Below, in pieces: positions 30,656 through 33,648 of a stretch of DNA of 33,648 bases (within the stretch, counting starts at the first letter, position 1; every line of letters starts with the position of its first letter). This DNA is from Poronia punctata. Its lineage: Eukaryota; Ascomycota; Sordariomycetes; Xylariales; Xylariaceae. Under the pieces are notes generated by a model, which worked only from the letters and a program-made list of their open reading frames with translations, searched no databases and had not been told where the DNA came from. The stretch lies in the NCBI GenBank assembly GCA_022579005.1, contig MU401779.1, positions 1 through 33,648 on the forward strand, written 5' to 3'. The translations under genes and the position numbers were made by a program.

Positions 30656-33648
30656 AGTTAAAATGCTATAAAGGGAAGTTTAAAATAATTATATATTTTT
30701 TATAAGCTTTATATATATTAAAAAGTATAAAAAGTACTTATATATATAAATTAAGTAAAGCTAAGTATTTTAACTTTAAGCTTTATTATAATAGTTATTT
30801 ATAATACTTAATAAGTTTATTATTTTATTTTTTAAAAGTTAATAAATTTATAATTATTTTTTTTATTAAACTAGTTATTTTAATTAGCTTAGTAAAGCTA
30901 TTTTTAATTTTACTACTACTTTGTTTATTTTATAATTTTGCTTATAGCTTTTAGCTATTTTTAGTTTTTTTTTAATATTAGCTTACTAATATATTATAAG
31001 CTTTATATAAGCTAGCTATTTTATATATATATTAAAAATAAGTTTATTTTATTATACATATTAATTAGTAGTATACTATTAAAGCTATATAGTTAATATA
31101 TATTATTAAAATAATAGCTTATTATAAACTATAGCTTATTATAATAAAGTTTAGCTTTATAGCCTTTTTATTATATTTATAAAATTTAATTACTAAGTTT
31201 ATAAGTATAAATTAGTTTTTTATATTTTTATAAATAAGCTTTAATTTAGTTTTAGCTAGCTTTTATATTATTAAAGCATTGCTTAGCTAGTAGTGCTTTA
31301 TAATTTAATATTAAATTTTTTTATATTTTAGCTTTTTTTTTTTTTTAAGTTATAAATATAATTTATTACTTTTATTGTTTTTTAGTATTAAAGCAATTAA
31401 GTATTAAAAAAAAAAATAGCTTAAATAGCTACTTAGTTTTAAAATTTAATTATATAAGCATATTATATATATAAGCAACTTATTTATACTTTTAAATTTG
31501 CTTATAACGTTTTTTTATAATATAATTTACTTAATATTTTAGTTAACTTTTTTAACTTTACTATTATTATATAAGCATAAAAGTATTATTAGCTTTGTTA
31601 TAAAGCTATTTAAAAAATACTATATAATAGCTTTAAAGCTTATAAATTTAAGTTTATTATTATATATTTATTTATATAAATAGCTAAAAGTTTAGCTAAT
31701 TTAATTTATTAATAGCTTTATAGCTTTAAAAAGTATATTTAATACTTTTTTAGCTTTTACTTATAATATAGCATATTTAATATATATTAGTATTTATACT
31801 TTATTAAAACTTATATAATTTATATTTTATTATATTAATAGCTTAAGTAATATAATTAGCTTAAAATTAAGCAATTATATTAAAAAAAGCTTTATTAGCT
31901 AGTATTTAATATATTTTATAATAACTTACTATATAATTAAAGTTGTTTTTAAATACTAATAAACTTTATTTATTTTATACTTAACTATTTTAATTATAAT
32001 ATAGCTAAAGTTTTTATATAATTTTTAATTTTTATATATTAAATTTTTTGCTTTTAATATTTATAGTAAAATTATTACTTAGTATACTATTTTAGCTATA
32101 TATAAAAAGTTGCTTAGTACTTATTTATAAGTTTTTAGCTAGTATAATATGTTTTTATAAATTTAAAAGTGTTTTTAAACTTATTTAATATTAAAGTTTA
32201 TAAAAAAAGCTTTATAAAAGTATAAGTACTTAAAAATAGCTTATAAATTAATTTAGTTAAAGTATTTAAGTAAGCGTACTATTTTTAGCTTATTATTTAT
32301 TATTGCGTTTTTTATTAGTTTTAAAAGCTAGTTAATAATTAAATTAGCTTTATTAAGTTTATATATAATTTAAATACTATAATATTTAATAAAGTTAATA
32401 AATTTTATAATATAAGCAAGTTGCTTAGCTTTGCTATATATTATGCTTAATAATTAATAGTTACTATAAATAATAACTTTATTACTTTTAACTTAATAGC
32501 GTTAATATTATAAACTTAGCAATATTACTAATAACTTTTTTTTTTATATAAAATATTATAACTATATATTTATAAGCTTTTTTAAAAAGTATACTACTAA
32601 GTATAGCGTAGTTTTTTTACTTAATAAGTATAGCTATAATAAATACGCTTTAATATATACTTAGCTTAAATTTATATTTATTATTAATAATAATTATTAA
32701 TTAAAAGTTTTTATTATAAGCATAGTAGTAATAGCTATGCAAATTTTTTGTTATATTGTTTTTACTTTATTAGTTAATATTATTAAAACGTTTTTTAAGC
32801 TTTTAAAAAGTGCTATTAGTAGTGCTATATATAATAAAAAACCTTTTATAAAATATTTAAAATACTTTATAATATTTATAAATATTTTAATTTTTATTAT
32901 TATTTTTAATATTAATTGCTTTAGTATAGTAAATACTTTTACTAGGTTTACTTTAATTTTATTTTTTAAAATTATAAATTTAAAAAAACGCTTTTTTTAA
33001 TAAATATAAAGCATTTTTTAAAGTTAATTATTATGCTATATATTATAAGTTTAGCAAATACTTTATAATAATGCTTATAAACTTTTTTTATAGTGTTTTT
33101 TTAAATATAAATATTATTAAGTAAGCTAGCAAACTACTTATAAAATTTTTTTATTATTTTTTAAATTAACACTTAAAATATTATTAATATATTATAAAGT
33201 TTAAATAGTATTATTAATTACTTATAAATTTTATTTAGTATTATAAATACTATTTTTTTATAATTTTTTTTATATATAATTATATGCTAAAAGCTATTTT
33301 TTAAGTTAATAAATATATATTATTTATAGCTAGTAGTATATTATACTTTATTTTATATATTAAGTAAAAAGTACGCGTACTTTTTTATTTTTTTATTTAG
33401 CTTATAATAGTTATAATATATTTGCTATATTACTTTTAAGTTGTTTTTATTTGCTTTTTTTAAAATAGTTAACTTTAATATTTTTTTTAGCATAAGCAAT
33501 ACTAATAAGCTTTATAAGCTTTTGCTTTTTTAAATATATTTATTATTATATATTTTTAAAAACTTAATAATTGCTTACTTTTATACTAAGCTATATTTTT
33601 ATACTAAAAGCTTAATAAGTTTATAGTTGCTTATATTAATTTAATATT
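30656..33648. repeat. AT-rich, RIP-like eroded block (right)
   Basis: This has the same composition and word use as the left block: A/T runs with isolated AGCT, GCTTA, TAGCTT and TATAAGC words, few CpA/TpG and few TC/CC. No intact gene is visible. An 87-codon plus-strand frame at 32737-33000 is rich in Ile, Phe, Leu and Lys, which is what A/T-only codons give by chance, so I do not call it. The block runs off the end of the window, so its size is unknown. Unlike the left border, no tandem array marks the transition. Confidence 0.8.

Noticed and set aside
32737..33000. 87-codon frame in the right AT-rich block
   Set aside because: Its Ile/Phe/Leu/Lys/Asn composition is what A/T-only codons give by chance. 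There is no domain, signal or homologue that I recognise.
1..33648. CRISPR array, operon, riboswitch, telomere repeats
   Set aside because: The DNA is fungal; tandem arrays here have no spacer-repeat structure, and no TTAGGG arrays are present.

Overview
The window looks like nuclear DNA of a filamentous ascomycete (Pezizomycotina, plausibly a sordariomycete). Genes have short 56-173 nt introns with GTRAGT-type donors and CTAAC/CTGAC-like branch sites. The products are typical fungal proteins, and a gene-bearing block of ordinary base composition sits between extremely AT-rich, apparently RIP-mutated blocks. I could not compute exact composition or search databases. Species is not assigned.

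Layout: (1) 1 to about 5,780 is an AT-rich block with no intact gene. It holds eroded repeats, including one lysine-rich fossil reading frame whose stops are almost all TAA, as expected from CAA to TAA mutation. (2) 5,781-5,980 is a 20-bp tandem repeat exactly at the compositional border; its copies gain G+C towards the gene side. (3) About 5,990-30,655 is the gene island. It carries a type I Hsp40/DnaJ gene (ydj1/mas5-like, +), a tRNA m7G methyltransferase WD40 subunit (trm82, -), an STK16/Env7-like protein kinase (+), a GPATCH11-like G-patch protein (+), a cytosine deaminase (fcy1-like, -), a 7.66-kb stretch without a recognisable gene, and a large snt2-type BAH/PHD chromatin protein (+). 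(4) About 30,656-33,648 is a second AT-rich block with no intact gene.

The six genes are single-copy housekeeping or regulatory genes, not a pathway cluster. They cover cytosolic protein folding, tRNA modification, vacuole/Golgi-type kinase signalling, a probable RNA-associated G-patch factor, pyrimidine salvage and chromatin regulation. trm82 and the kinase gene are divergent and share an 856-bp upstream region. ydj1 and trm82 converge, as do the G-patch gene and fcy1. All exon structures here are my manual splice models, each checked for reading frame and family motifs.

I did not find a clearly new biological system. The most informative unusual features are the mutation gradient in the border repeat, the RIP-killed fossil frame, the large gene-free region upstream of snt2 with its 7-bp repeat arrays, a short upstream reading frame overlapping the snt2 start, and an fcy1 last intron whose retention would truncate the protein at once.
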